DNA of 64,000 nt, taken from the NCBI GenBank assembly GCA_903859705.1, contig CAIONQ010000131.1:26771-90770 (forward strand), given 5' to 3'. The translations under genes and the position numbers were made by a program. The notes under the pieces were generated by a model. That model worked only from the letters and a program-made list of their open reading frames with translations. It was not told the origin of the DNA and did no database searches. Positions 54,426-62,532 of the stretch are shown here, one piece after another. Source of the DNA: an uncultured Chthonomonas sp. Lineage in GTDB: Bacteria > Armatimonadota > Chthonomonadetes > Chthonomonadales > Chthonomonadaceae. Position 1 is the first letter of the stretch. The number at the start of each line of letters is the position of its first letter.

Positions 54426-55025
54426 ATGCGATTTCTGCCTGCATTTGCCGTACTGAGTGCATTAACCGTTCATGCTTCTGCTCAGGATAATGCAAAACCC
54501 GCCGCTCCTGCTGGAGACACCACACAGACTGTTAAAGTGGATATCAAAGGCAAACGCATCGAGTTCCGCAAGGTGGAAACCAAGAACTATACCATTGAGG
54601 TGCCCGCCGGATGGGAAGTTGGCGAGGAAACTCCCTTTGGGCAGCGGGAGATTACGCCTTCTAAATCTGCCAGGCTGGAGGGCGGCGCAGCCATGTCTTC
54701 GATGACGGGGCCGGGCCTGGGCAAGCAGGGCTGGGATCAGCTTTATCAAACCTCGCTGTTCTTTATCACCAAGTTCAGCCCCAATGGCGATAAGATGAAG
54801 GCCACTGCGTACAAACTCGGCAAATCCAGGCAGGGATTCGACACCTGCTCCTGGACCATGAACGATCTCGAAGGCAAGCCCCTGCAGAAGCTGGTTATTC
54901 TGAAGCACGAAAACGGAAATATCCTCGCACTGGGCGTTAAAATGCCAACTACCGCAACCACCGTTTCTCGTGGGGATCTGGAAGCGATGTTCCAGCGCAT
55001 GGTGGAAACCGCAATCGTTAAATAG
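54426..55025 (+). CDS. Secreted hypothetical protein
   Basis: A 199-residue protein with a signal peptide (MRFLPAFAVLSALTVHASAQ). The mature part includes NYTIEVPAGWEVGEETPFG, common at the start of PsbP-like or DUF1795-type exported proteins, and continues through a single domain ending in RMVETAIVK. ATG 54426 with GAGGA upstream is preferred over the earlier in-frame ATG at 54390, which overlaps the promoter. Own promoter and strong terminator. Function unknown. Confidence 0.78.
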   Translation: MRFLPAFAVLSALTVHASAQDNAKPAAPAGDTTQTVKVDIKGKRIEFRKVETKNYTIEVPAGWEVGEETPFGQREITPSKSARLEGGAAMSSMTGPGLGKQGWDQLYQTSLFFITKFSPNGDKMKATAYKLGKSRQGFDTCSWTMNDLEGKPLQKLVILKHENGNILALGVKMPTTATTVSRGDLEAMFQRMVETAIVK

Positions 55026-55054
55026 ATTTCAAGTCTTGTCCTGCACAGGTAAAG

Positions 55055-55088
55055 GGCCGTACCGCGAGTGTTGCGGTACGGCCTTTTT
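55055..55088 (+). terminator. Rho-independent terminator
   Basis: GGCCGTACCGC at 55055-55065 pairs with GCGGTACGGCC at 55073-55083, followed by TTTTTG. Confidence 0.93.
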
Positions 55089-55225
55089 GTTATTACTCCT
55101 CCACCAGTTCGGGGTTATTGGCAGGAACACTCGCCATGGAACCGGAATAACCATCCACCCACTGCCGCCACGCGCTGCAGTTGAGCTGTTTTGCAACCTA
55201 ACCCCTTAGCGGAGTAATAAGAACC

Positions 55226-56122
55226 ATGACGAGGAACGTCTCTGTTCTGTGCCGAAGCCGGCTACTGCACACAATTTGCGCTGCCCTTGGCCTGTTTGCC
55301 CTGGCTGCATCTTCTGCCCGTGCTCAGGAAATTGTGTTCCAGAAGGATATTGAATACGCCAATCCGGATGATCAGCACATGATGGTGGATATGGCATGGC
55401 CAAAGGATCTGAGTAAGGGCCCCTTCCCCGCAGTGCTGTGCATTCATGGCGGCGGTTTTAGGGCGGGCGACCGCCATGGTTACGATGGGCTGGTGCAGGA
55501 ACTGGCGAAACGCGGCTATGTTGCCGCCACGGTAGAGTACAGGCTGGCGCCAAAATACCCATTTCCAGATGCTGTTTATGATGTAAAAGCTTGTGTGCGG
55601 TGGTTGCGTGGCAATGCCCGCCGTTTTCATATCAACCCCCACAAAATCGGCGTTACGGGCGGTTCGGCGGGCGGGCACCTGGCTCAATTTCTGGGGGTAA
55701 CCCCGGATATTAAAGAGTTTGAGGGCAACGAAGGTTTCCCAAAAGTCAGCAGCGCCGTGCAGGTTGTGGTGAACCAGTACGGGCCCAGCGATTTTACAAA
55801 AAGTTATGGCAAAAGCGTGGATGCGGCCGAAGTGCTGCCGCTGTGGCTGGGTGGCGATCTAAAAACAGCGCTGCCGCGCCACATTCAATCAAGCCCGCTA
55901 AACTGGGTAAATCCGCATGCCGCTCCAACGCTGATTATCCATGGCACAAAGGATAACTACGTTGCCTACGAGCAGGCAATCTGGATGTACGACCGCCTGA
56001 AGGCCTGCGGCGTGGAGTGCGAACTGCTTACCATGGAGGGCGCGGGCCACGGCTTTGGCGGAGAAACTGCCAAAAAGGCAGATGCCGCCATGTTCGCCTA
56101 CTTCGATAAGTACCTAAAGTAG
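55226..56122 (+). CDS. Secreted alpha/beta hydrolase (esterase/lipase, HSL/BD-FAE type)
   Basis: A signal peptide (LLHTICAALGLFALAASSARA) precedes an esterase domain: VLCIHGGGFRAGDR (the HGGG oxyanion motif), VEYRLAPKYPFPDAV, GVTGGSAGGHLAQ with the nucleophile Ser, LIIHGTKDNYV with the Asp and GAGHGFGG with the His. This family removes acetyl or feruloyl groups from plant polysaccharides and is common in saprophytes of this type. Length 298 is usual. It lies upstream of a glycosidase relic and a tandem SGNH esterase gene. Confidence 0.92.
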   Translation: MTRNVSVLCRSRLLHTICAALGLFALAASSARAQEIVFQKDIEYANPDDQHMMVDMAWPKDLSKGPFPAVLCIHGGGFRAGDRHGYDGLVQELAKRGYVAATVEYRLAPKYPFPDAVYDVKACVRWLRGNARRFHINPHKIGVTGGSAGGHLAQFLGVTPDIKEFEGNEGFPKVSSAVQVVVNQYGPSDFTKSYGKSVDAAEVLPLWLGGDLKTALPRHIQSSPLNWVNPHAAPTLIIHGTKDNYVAYEQAIWMYDRLKACGVECELLTMEGAGHGFGGETAKKADAAMFAYFDKYLK

Positions 56123-56132
56123 CAGGCAGCCG

Positions 56133-56390
56133 TTACTCTACCTCCCACTCACATATTCCGCCCGACCACCCGGCCTTCAACCGCACCTCTATGCGTAGAT
56201 CCGTGGTGGCCACCGGGCGGAGTTTTATCTGGTTGAACACATGAGGCTGCAGGCCGTAAGGTTCGGCATTCTCCACCTCTTTCCACTCTTCGCCCGCCGT
56301 GTACATAAGCCTCCAGCTCTCCAAAAAGTCGCAGCCACCTCGCACAGATCTATCTGAGAACCAGAACACACGCACTGTGGATACCGTAAG
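56133..56390 (-). pseudogene. C-terminal remnant of a glycoside hydrolase (GH127/DUF1680-like)
   Basis: On the minus strand about 85 residues, STVRVFWFSDRSVRGGCDF, then ESWRLMYTAGEEWKEV, FNQIKLRPVATTDLRIEV and GGICEWEVE, match the C-terminal beta domain that follows the catalytic part in many beta-L-arabinofuranosidase (DUF1680) proteins. The rest of the gene is missing: further upstream the frame enters the SGNH gene on the other strand. It is thus a truncated relic and probably not expressed. The family call is from memory of the motif, hence moderate confidence. Confidence 0.55.
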
Positions 56391-56427
56391 AGTATACAGA
56401 GGCAAAACCGGTGCGCCTGTCGAACCC

Positions 56428-57861
56428 ATGGCTATGAAAAATCCTACTTCCATGTTACGGGCACTCACAGCTGCCGCATTGTTCACTCTCTCTATGAATG
56501 CAATCCCCGCCGCACACGCTCAAAACACCGCCATTATTCCCGATATCAACACCCCCAATATATGGGCCGACCGGTGGAAAGAGAAGCTGGCGAAGGTAAA
56601 GCAGGGTGATCTGGATTTGATAATGGTGGGAGATTCCATTACCCACTTCTGGGATAACCCGGAAACTCACCCCATTTGGAGCGCCTATTACGAGACGCGC
56701 AAGGCGCTGAGCCTGGGTTACAGCGGTGCGCGTACCGAGAACATATTGTGGATGCTTAACAATGGAGAGGTGGATGGGCTAAACCCAAAAGTGGCCACTG
56801 TGCTTATAGGCACCAACAATACCGATTACAAACACTGGGCCCACTCCAACACCCCTGAAGAGGTGGCAGAGGGCATCCACCAGGTGGTGGCCACCCTGCG
56901 CAAAAAGCTGCCAAAAACTAAGATAGTGCTGCTGAGCATCTTCCCAAGGGAAGATATGCCCGGGGCGGGAGATGTATGCGCTAAGGCCAGTGAAATTGCC
57001 TCGAAGCTTGCCAACAACAGAGATATCTTCTATCTGGACATAAACAGGGTATTCCTGAAGCCGGATGGCCATATAGATAAAGAGCTAATGCCAGATCTGC
57101 TGCACCCGGGCCCGGTGGGTTACCTTGCCTGGGCACAGGCTATGGAACCGTTGTTGAGCAAGCTGATGGGCAAACCCCAGAACTCGGCGGCCACGCCTGC
57201 ACAAAAGTGCGAACAGGACTTTTACAACTGGCAAGAGCGGCACGAAGCGGCCGTGAAGGCCGTTGAGAGCCAGAAGCCAGAGCTTGTTTTTGTTGGCGAT
57301 TCCATCACCCATCTGTTTGGTGGGAAACCAGAGGGATACAACCACGGGCAGAAGGTTTGGGATAAGTACTACGGAACCCGCAATGCCGTGAACCTGGGAT
57401 TTGGATGGGATAGAACCCAGCAGGCGCTGTGGCGGCTGCAGAACGGGGAGTTTGATGGTATCCACCCTAAGGCGGCCGTGGTATTAATCGGCACCAACAA
57501 CCTTACGCCCAACAATGCCCGTGGCAATACCAACGAAGAGATAGCTGCAGGCGTTAAGGCTGTTTGCAATACCATACATGCCAGATCGCCAGCAACGCAT
57601 ATTCTGCTGATGGGGCTGCTGCCACGGGGCGAGAACCCAACGGAACTGAACCGCATCCGCATCGTTCAGATCAACCGCATACTCTCAAAGCTCAATGGCA
57701 AAAACGGCATCACCTACATGGATATCGGCAGCCAATTCCTGGATGCACAGGGCAAAATGCTGCCGGATGTAACCGGCGACAAACTGCACCCCAACGAAAA
57801 GGGCTACACGCTGTGGGCAGAAGCGATAGAGCCAACGCTTGCAAAGTGGTTGGGGAAGTAG
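56428..57861 (+). CDS. Secreted protein with two tandem SGNH/GDSL hydrolase domains
   Basis: A signal peptide (LRALTAAALFTLSMNAIPAAHA) is followed by two homologous SGNH domains. Domain 1: LIMVGDSITHFW, LGYSGARTENILW, VLIGTNNTDYKH, and DLLHPGPVGYLAWA. Domain 2: LVFVGDSITHLFGG, LGFGWDRTQQALW, VLIGTNNLTPNNA and DKLHPNEKGYTLWA. Each keeps block I Ser, block III Asn and block V Asp-x-x-His, so both may be active. The family resembles PAF-acetylhydrolase-like carbohydrate esterases. ATG 56428 is preferred; the frame extends 43 codons upstream through the glycosidase relic. Confidence 0.9.
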   Translation: MAMKNPTSMLRALTAAALFTLSMNAIPAAHAQNTAIIPDINTPNIWADRWKEKLAKVKQGDLDLIMVGDSITHFWDNPETHPIWSAYYETRKALSLGYSGARTENILWMLNNGEVDGLNPKVATVLIGTNNTDYKHWAHSNTPEEVAEGIHQVVATLRKKLPKTKIVLLSIFPREDMPGAGDVCAKASEIASKLANNRDIFYLDINRVFLKPDGHIDKELMPDLLHPGPVGYLAWAQAMEPLLSKLMGKPQNSAATPAQKCEQDFYNWQERHEAAVKAVESQKPELVFVGDSITHLFGGKPEGYNHGQKVWDKYYGTRNAVNLGFGWDRTQQALWRLQNGEFDGIHPKAAVVLIGTNNLTPNNARGNTNEEIAAGVKAVCNTIHARSPATHILLMGLLPRGENPTELNRIRIVQINRILSKLNGKNGITYMDIGSQFLDAQGKMLPDVTGDKLHPNEKGYTLWAEAIEPTLAKWLGK

Positions 57862-57973
57862 AATAGGGCGGTTTTACACCGCAATTCTTATCGCCGAGAA
57901 TTGAGGAAATGAACTCCTGTGGACCAGCGATCATAGAGAACAGCGATATCCTTGAGATTAGTTGAAGAACAAT
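57862..57973. other. Short convergent intergenic region
   Basis: Between the SGNH gene and the GNAT toxin gene; no gene and no clear terminator seen. Confidence 0.3.
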
Positions 57974-58492
57974 TTAGCTCTTATCCATATCGAGGATTGT
58001 TTCCACAGCTATCGCAAGACAACGGTCGGGCAAGTACATTGTTTCGAAACCGAAATTGCGATTTATGAACCACCTCCGCGCAACACTATCCAGGGGCTCA
58101 AGTACAAATAATTTGATGGTTGGCGAAATTCGTGAGAATTCGCCAACCTGACGCATGATAAATACGAGCAAATCTGTGCCGATGCCTGATCCCTGGAACT
58201 TCTTATTTACGGCAAGGTACTCCAGCTTAACAGATCCAGACAGTATTGAACCTGCGTTATCCTTCAGATAAGCAATTGCATCTGGAGCCCAGGTAAAGTA
58301 CGCGATGATCTCGGGAGAACCAGCATGGCTTACAAGCACATAAGTGCTACCCAACATGGAGTTGAGAGCCCGCTTTTGCAGGAAGTCGTTTAGGGGTATG
58401 GAACCACAATCAAATGACTCGCGGTCATGGTGTAGAGCAATTGGCTCAATAATGTGAAGGTCATCTTCATGTAGGTCTGGTTTATCAGTCAA
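57974..58492 (-). CDS. GNAT acetyltransferase, TacT-like toxin candidate
   Basis: A 172-residue GNAT protein with the pattern of toxin acetyltransferases: FDCGSIPLNDFLQKRALNSM near the N-terminus, a KLEYLAVNKKFQGSGIGTDLL acetyl-CoA site and a C-terminal RRWFINRNFGFETMYLP with the catalytic Tyr context. TacT-type enzymes acetylate aminoacyl-tRNA. The start is a TTG at 58492, with AGGG upstream. A small gene lies 46 bases upstream on the same strand behind an inverted-repeat promoter, which fits a toxin-antitoxin pair. Confidence 0.8.
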   Translation of the reverse strand: MTDKPDLHEDDLHIIEPIALHHDRESFDCGSIPLNDFLQKRALNSMLGSTYVLVSHAGSPEIIAYFTWAPDAIAYLKDNAGSILSGSVKLEYLAVNKKFQGSGIGTDLLVFIMRQVGEFSRISPTIKLFVLEPLDSVARRWFINRNFGFETMYLPDRCLAIAVETILDMDKS

Positions 58493-58538
58493 CAGTTGCC
58501 CTGCATCAACTCAATCGATCACCAGAACTCTACGAAGC

Positions 58539-58751
58539 TCAGGGAACCACAACCTTGAATTTTCGAGATTTCGCAGCAACGTTTCTCAATTCAGGGGTTG
58601 CGGACCTGGCTTGCTTTACAAACATGCACAGCGCTGCCGCTTGCTCGCTACTCAGCTCAACTTCCCTTGGCGTGGAACCAGTTGTAGCCTGCGAGAGGGT
58701 GTTAACCGCCAGGGGGACACTTTCCACTTTTCGAGTTTTTGTTGTTACCAT
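58539..58751 (-). CDS. Small protein, candidate antitoxin
   Basis: Seventy residues, MVTTKTRKVESVPLAVNTLS at the start and a helical middle (SSEQAAALCMFVKQARSA). It is not a recognisable DUF1778 ribbon-helix-helix, the usual partner of TacT, so the antitoxin role is inferred from size, order before the GNAT gene and the operator-like promoter. ATG 58751 has AAGGAAAC upstream. The Lys/Arg-rich C-terminus might contact DNA or RNA. Confidence 0.55.
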   Translation of the reverse strand: MVTTKTRKVESVPLAVNTLSQATTGSTPREVELSSEQAAALCMFVKQARSATPELRNVAAKSRKFKVVVP

Positions 58752-58789
58752 TTGAGCCGTTTCCTTGCCATCGACCGTGTGGGTTCAAT

Positions 58790-58821
58790 ATACCATACGG
58801 TACATTATACTGCTATGGTAT
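58790..58821 (-). promoter_or_regulatory. Promoter with inverted-repeat operator of the GNAT pair
   Basis: ATACCATA (58790-58797) and TATGGTAT (58814-58821) flank a perfect TATAAT on the minus strand (58809-58804). An inverted repeat around the -10 is the usual autoregulation site of toxin-antitoxin operons. Confidence 0.65.
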
Positions 58822-58937
58822 CCAATATCGTTCAACATGATCTGTGTGTTAAACATATTGCAACGCCGAAAAATGGTACTGGATTACGGGCTGCTTAGAG
58901 ACTCCGCCAGCATCAAGCTGCGTAGTGGTATTAATGA

Positions 58938-59777
58938 TCAGATTGCGCCCATCACCTCATTCACCCAGGAGTCAATCATCTGGCGAGAGAGGGAGAGTGG
59001 GCCAGGCAGCGCTGGCAGGGTAGTGGCTGTAAACCATCGGGAGTCGTCCAACTCCTCTTCGTCGATGGCGATTTCGCCAGATACGTATCTCGCTCGGAAA
59101 CCGATCATCAGCTGATGCGGAAATGGCCAGGGCTGGCTTCCCGCATACTGTAAATCGTTAACGATAACTCCAGCCTCTTCCAGCACCTCACGGTGCACGC
59201 ACTCCTCCAGTGATTCGCCGGGCAGCACAAACCCGGCGAAGATGCTGTACCTATCTCCCCACCCCGGTTTGTGTGCCATCAAGAGTCCATCGCCCCCATC
59301 GTGCACCAGCACCAGCAAAGCGGGGCATACCGGCGGATACACCTCATTGCCACAGCCGCTGCATTTGCGCATCCACTCCTTATTAACGCCGCTCATGGTG
59401 CCGCCACAGCTGCCGCAGTGTGCACTGATAAGGGTCCAGTGGCGTATCTGCCCGGCATAGCCTGCAATCAGATACTCCTCCAGGGGCAGTGCGCCAAACA
59501 GCTGGCGAATATCCACAAACTCATACTCGGAAGGCAGTTCCACACCTTCTGGCAGGGATACCGCAGCATACGCCGCTTCGCCCATTTTGCCAAGTGGCAG
59601 CACAGGCTCCAGAGCAAATTCCAGCAGATGCGCCACATCCGAATGTGCTGGCAGAGTAGTGCGCTCAGCGCTGCGCGCAACCGCTACCTCGCCCCCACGC
59701 TGCAGAATCAACCTGCAGCTATTGATGGGTAAGGCAGCAAGAGTATAAACACGCTCAAAGTCGGGATGAAGGGGCAT
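58938..59777 (-). CDS. nudC: NAD(H) pyrophosphatase / RNA deNADding enzyme NudC
   Basis: The order of domains is that of NudC: an N-terminal domain, a four-Cys zinc site (CGSCGG and CSGCGNEVYPP), the Nudix box GFVLPGESLEECVHREVLEEAGV, and the NADH-specific array SQPWPFPHQLMIGF just after it. It hydrolyses NADH to NMNH and AMP and removes NAD caps from RNA. Length 279 is standard. The start ATG 59777 has no close upstream gene, so it is probably its own unit. Confidence 0.95.
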   Translation of the reverse strand: MPLHPDFERVYTLAALPINSCRLILQRGGEVAVARSAERTTLPAHSDVAHLLEFALEPVLPLGKMGEAAYAAVSLPEGVELPSEYEFVDIRQLFGALPLEEYLIAGYAGQIRHWTLISAHCGSCGGTMSGVNKEWMRKCSGCGNEVYPPVCPALLVLVHDGGDGLLMAHKPGWGDRYSIFAGFVLPGESLEECVHREVLEEAGVIVNDLQYAGSQPWPFPHQLMIGFRARYVSGEIAIDEEELDDSRWFTATTLPALPGPLSLSRQMIDSWVNEVMGAI

Positions 59778-59819
59778 GGGGCTTTATTCCTGAGATTCGT
59801 TACGTTATTGTGGCATTGG

Positions 59820-60081
59820 GAAGCGGCGACCTGCCGCTAAAATTAAAACAAAACAGCCAGAACCACCCGCGCTGTAACTCCGAGCTTGCGAGGAGTGTAT
59901 AGCAGCGCCAACAAACGCATACCTCCGCATCCCGACCTGCCGCTAAAATTAAAACAAAACAGCCAGAACCACCCGCGCTGTAACTCCGAGAAGCGGCGAC
60001 CCGCCGCTAACACACTGGCAAAACAGCACAGTACACCCCGCGCTGTAGCCGCGAACTTGCGAGGGGCGTATAACAGCGCCA
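59820..60081. repeat. Three-copy repeat cluster with palindromic core
   Basis: A 58-bp segment is identical at 59827-59884 and 59933-59990 (it begins CGACCTGCCGCTAAAATTAA); a third, diverged copy runs 59990-60081. The full unit ends in an imperfect hairpin, GCGCTG...ACTCC...GCTTG...GGAGT...AGCAGCGCC. A single diverged copy lies at 1925-1962. No coding potential. Confidence 0.85.
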
Positions 60082-60177
60082 CCCTGTTCAATCCCGCATC
60101 CGAGAGGTCAGCAGAGGCCCACCACCTCCCAACCACACCACACCATTACCCAACGGTATTGCTACCGCCACAACTTC

Positions 60178-60405
60178 CTCTCCGGGTTCACTGCCCGTTG
60201 CGATAGCAACTAAGGGGTAGGGCGAGGAACGAGCTAAGTGGAGAGGCAAGGAGAGGCCCAACACCTTCCAGCACTCCCACAGCCTCCCGCCAATCGGTAC
60301 CGTGGGCAATACACGTCCCTCTGGGTTCCCTGCGCGTTGCGATCGCAACTACGGCGTAAGGGCGAGTAACGAGCCATCGGGGAGAGGTCAGGAGAGAGAG
60401 GCCCA
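60178..60405. repeat. Two-copy repeat with GTTGCGATCGCAAC palindrome
   Basis: Bases 60178-60260 and 60318-60405 are diverged copies of one unit. Each holds a palindrome (GTTGCGATAGCAAC; GTTGCGATCGCAAC at 60336-60349), then a GTAGGGCGAGGAACGAG-like stretch and GAGAGGCCCA. No gene seen. Confidence 0.7.
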
Positions 60406-60577
60406 ATAGTTACGAGTTAATAATACTTATCTACGCTAAATGTCGCCTTACAGTCCGGAGTTGGGGCGCTGCTTTGCCGCGCCCGCAAGCTTTCAGCCGA
60501 CGCATGGCAAACTACCGTTAGGCGCGCATTGTCCCTGACTCCTGACCCCCGACTCCTGGCTCCGCCAGTTCTTTTCT

Positions 60578-60607
60578 GCGTAGCGCGGTAGGAATTGCTC
60601 TTCATAA
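60578..60607. repeat. Dispersed GCGCGGTAGAAATTGC repeat, copy 1
   Basis: GCGTAGCGCGGTAGGAATTG and the following CTCTTCATAA match the copies at 60781-60811 and, inside the RHS gene, 63880-63911. Confidence 0.7.
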
Positions 60608-60639
60608 CCACCAAGCCCCCATCCGAACGCGCGCATCTT

Positions 60640-60740
60640 AGCCCCAACCGGGGCGGCATAGGATAGCGAAGCCCGATAGGGCTGGAAAATCAACGGTCAA
60701 ATAGAATTCTGAGCCCTGTAGGGGCGGTATAGGTTATCTT
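60640..60740. repeat. Two GGGGCGG(C/T)ATAGG palindromic units
   Basis: GCCCCAACCGGGGCGGCATA and GCCCTGTAGGGGCGGTATAG, each followed by GGATAGC/GGTTATC, are short hairpin-forming units of the kind scattered in intergenic DNA. No coding potential. Confidence 0.5.
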
Positions 60741-60780
60741 ACTGAGCACCGCGAACAACCTTCCAACGCCCTTAACCACC

Positions 60781-60811
60781 AAGCGAAGCGCGGTAGAAAT
60801 TGCTGTTCATT
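60781..60811. repeat. Dispersed GCGCGGTAGAAATTGC repeat, copy 2
   Basis: AAGCGAAGCGCGGTAGAAAT followed by TGCTGTTCATT is nearly identical to the copy inside the RHS gene at 63880-63911. The stretch 60812-60935 shows further GC-rich inverted segments (CCCAGCGCTGAGGG, GGGCTGATGGGCCC) but no gene. Confidence 0.75.
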
Positions 60812-60935
60812 CCTGTCAGCATCCCAGCGCTGAGGGCGCGGCCTACGGTACCCTGGGCTGATGGGCCCAGATATCAGGCGCCTCGATTAAATTGCAGGCG
60901 TGTAGGGGCGAATTAAGCCCAGAGGTGCCAGTTGC

Positions 60936-61133
60936 CTACGGCCCATGTTCGACCTGAGCGCCAGCTTCCTTTTCTGCTAAGGAAACTTGTGGCTGGTCGT
61001 CGACTATTGAACCTTCAACTAACGTCAAGCACGAATCAGTAGTGGCCGGTTCCGACGTACTGTTTTTGAGTTTTAGCCACCCCAATACCCGCTCCAGGAA
61101 TCTCTTCGGCTTTTGATCTTCTGGGTAACACAC
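60936..61133 (-). CDS. Doubtful small ORF (65 residues)
   Basis: Starts at GTG with an amphipathic KPKRFLERVLGWLKLKN segment, then an acidic/Ser-rich tail. No ribosome site is evident and the surroundings are repeats, so it may be spurious. If real it would lie at the end of the RHS locus, where small immunity-type genes are common. Confidence 0.25.
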   Translation of the reverse strand: MCYPEDQKPKRFLERVLGWLKLKNSTSEPATTDSCLTLVEGSIVDDQPQVSLAEKEAGAQVEHGP

Positions 61134-61236
61134 ATTAGATCACTGTAGCCTCGAGGCCATATTCAGACCACTACCCAGAAATCGGTAAAGAACAGAGCCG
61201 ACGCCGACGTAAAATGGCTGCGGCAGATTCACAAGT

Positions 61237-61591
61237 TCAGATATTAACAGCTTTGGATTGCAAGCCGAACAGTTGACTTTGTAGACATCTATGATATGAG
61301 TACCCGATGTCGTAAGCCTGTGCCCCGTTGCGTTGTTCCAGCGTCAACTGGCTCGTAACATCGTATCCAAAGGTAACTCTTGTTCCATCCAGCTCCTGCA
61401 CAGTAAGGCGGTTATTGGTTGCCGAATAGGTGTTTGTGAATACCGCCTGCGCCACCCCCGCTGCAGAGATGTTCTGGATAAGCGTCTCTCTGCCAGCCGC
61501 ATCAAAGGTGTGGGAGATAGCACACCCGTTTGCAAGCACCCGGCGATACTCTCTATCCAGAGCATCGTACTGGATGCTGGTCCGCTCATTC
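61237..61591 (-). pseudogene. Orphan RHS/YD-repeat fragment
   Basis: The minus-strand frame reads IQYDALDREYRRVLANGC, ISHTFDAAGRETLIQN, then ELDGTRVTFGYDVTSQLTLE and ends at YDIGYSY about 61294 before a short unrelated tail. These are typical YD repeats of the RHS core. The frame has no start of its own: it merges at 61592 with the ankyrin gene's stop. It is a displaced piece of an RHS core, as seen downstream of immunity genes in polymorphic toxin loci. Confidence 0.75.
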
Positions 61592-62500
61592 TCAGTTCTT
61601 CGGTTTGTATTTGTGCAGCAAGGCGAGCATACGCGCTTTGCTATATTGCTTCAGAACTGCGTCACAGTTATCATACTCGCGCTTGTTCAGCCCCTGCTGA
61701 AATAGGAATTCTGCCATTGCATAATTGTCGTTTTGAGTAGCATACTCTACCGCGTTACTATCTGGGTTATTCGGGCTCGCCCCAGCGGCAATTAGCTTGC
61801 GAGCGATGGCGAAATTGTTCTGTCCCACTGCATGATCGAGGGCGGTTACAAAACCATCTACTGCCATGCCGGCGCCCACAGGTGTGGCTCCCCACTTAAG
61901 CAGCAGATCGACGCATTTTTCGTTATTGTTCATTACGGCAAGCACAAGTGCGCCAACAGAGTTGCCCTTCTCATTTGTTATCATGGAGTCTGGATCAGCA
62001 CCGGCCTGAAGCAATTTCACGAGATCCTCTGGCCGATTTAACTGCACAGCATCACAAACTTCCTTCTGCATGTCTGGCTGGCTTACGCGATCGTATCGAG
62101 ATAGATCCTTTAGACGCGGTCCAACGTGTACTGCCCCGTAAGAGGCAATCACCACTGCCACAGTCCCAATGAGTTCAAATGGACCATAACGTCTGTTCTT
62201 AAACCTGCCAGCAAACAAACCCATTATGAAGAATATGAATGCGAGGGCTGCAAATGCTCCAAACTCCAGTGCCTTAAGCGGCAAATCGGCAACTGAGGTG
62301 AAGAGGTTGCCAGGCATAAGATAGTCCTCGCCACTAACATCGGCAACCTGGGCATGAACAGCCATCATAGCCACATGAGCAATCACAATATGTAAGGTAT
62401 AAAGTGTGTAAGCAAGGAGCAGCAGCTGAACCACCACGAAACGGAGAGAGGGCGGCCAACCACGCTGTTCGGTACTAACATTTGTATTTAATGGTCTCAT
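61592..62500 (-). CDS. Membrane protein with ankyrin repeats, candidate RHS immunity protein
   Basis: Three to four membrane helices in the first 150 residues (FVVVQLLLLAYTLYTLHIVIA, LEFGAFAALAFIFFIMGLFAG, FELIGTVAVVIASYG) are followed by four ankyrin repeats (EDLVKLLQAGADPDS, VGALVLAVMNNNEKCVDLLL, TALDHAVGQNNFAIARKLIAAGASPNN, EYATQNDNYAMAEFLFQQG). ATG 62500 has TGGAG upstream. It lies 32 bases after the RHS tip and before an orphan RHS fragment. Ankyrin proteins are a known immunity type in such loci, so an immunity role is plausible, and the helices suggest a membrane or periplasmic target. Confidence 0.78.
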   Translation of the reverse strand: MRPLNTNVSTEQRGWPPSLRFVVVQLLLLAYTLYTLHIVIAHVAMMAVHAQVADVSGEDYLMPGNLFTSVADLPLKALEFGAFAALAFIFFIMGLFAGRFKNRRYGPFELIGTVAVVIASYGAVHVGPRLKDLSRYDRVSQPDMQKEVCDAVQLNRPEDLVKLLQAGADPDSMITNEKGNSVGALVLAVMNNNEKCVDLLLKWGATPVGAGMAVDGFVTALDHAVGQNNFAIARKLIAAGASPNNPDSNAVEYATQNDNYAMAEFLFQQGLNKREYDNCDAVLKQYSKARMLALLHKYKPKN

Positions 62501-62532
62501 ATCGACTCCACTGGATGCAATCAACGGCAAAG

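Noticed and set aside
53297..59777. A multi-gene defence island around the HNH nuclease and GNAT pair
   Set aside because: Most genes between them are exported esterases and metabolic enzymes; two isolated candidates do not make an island.
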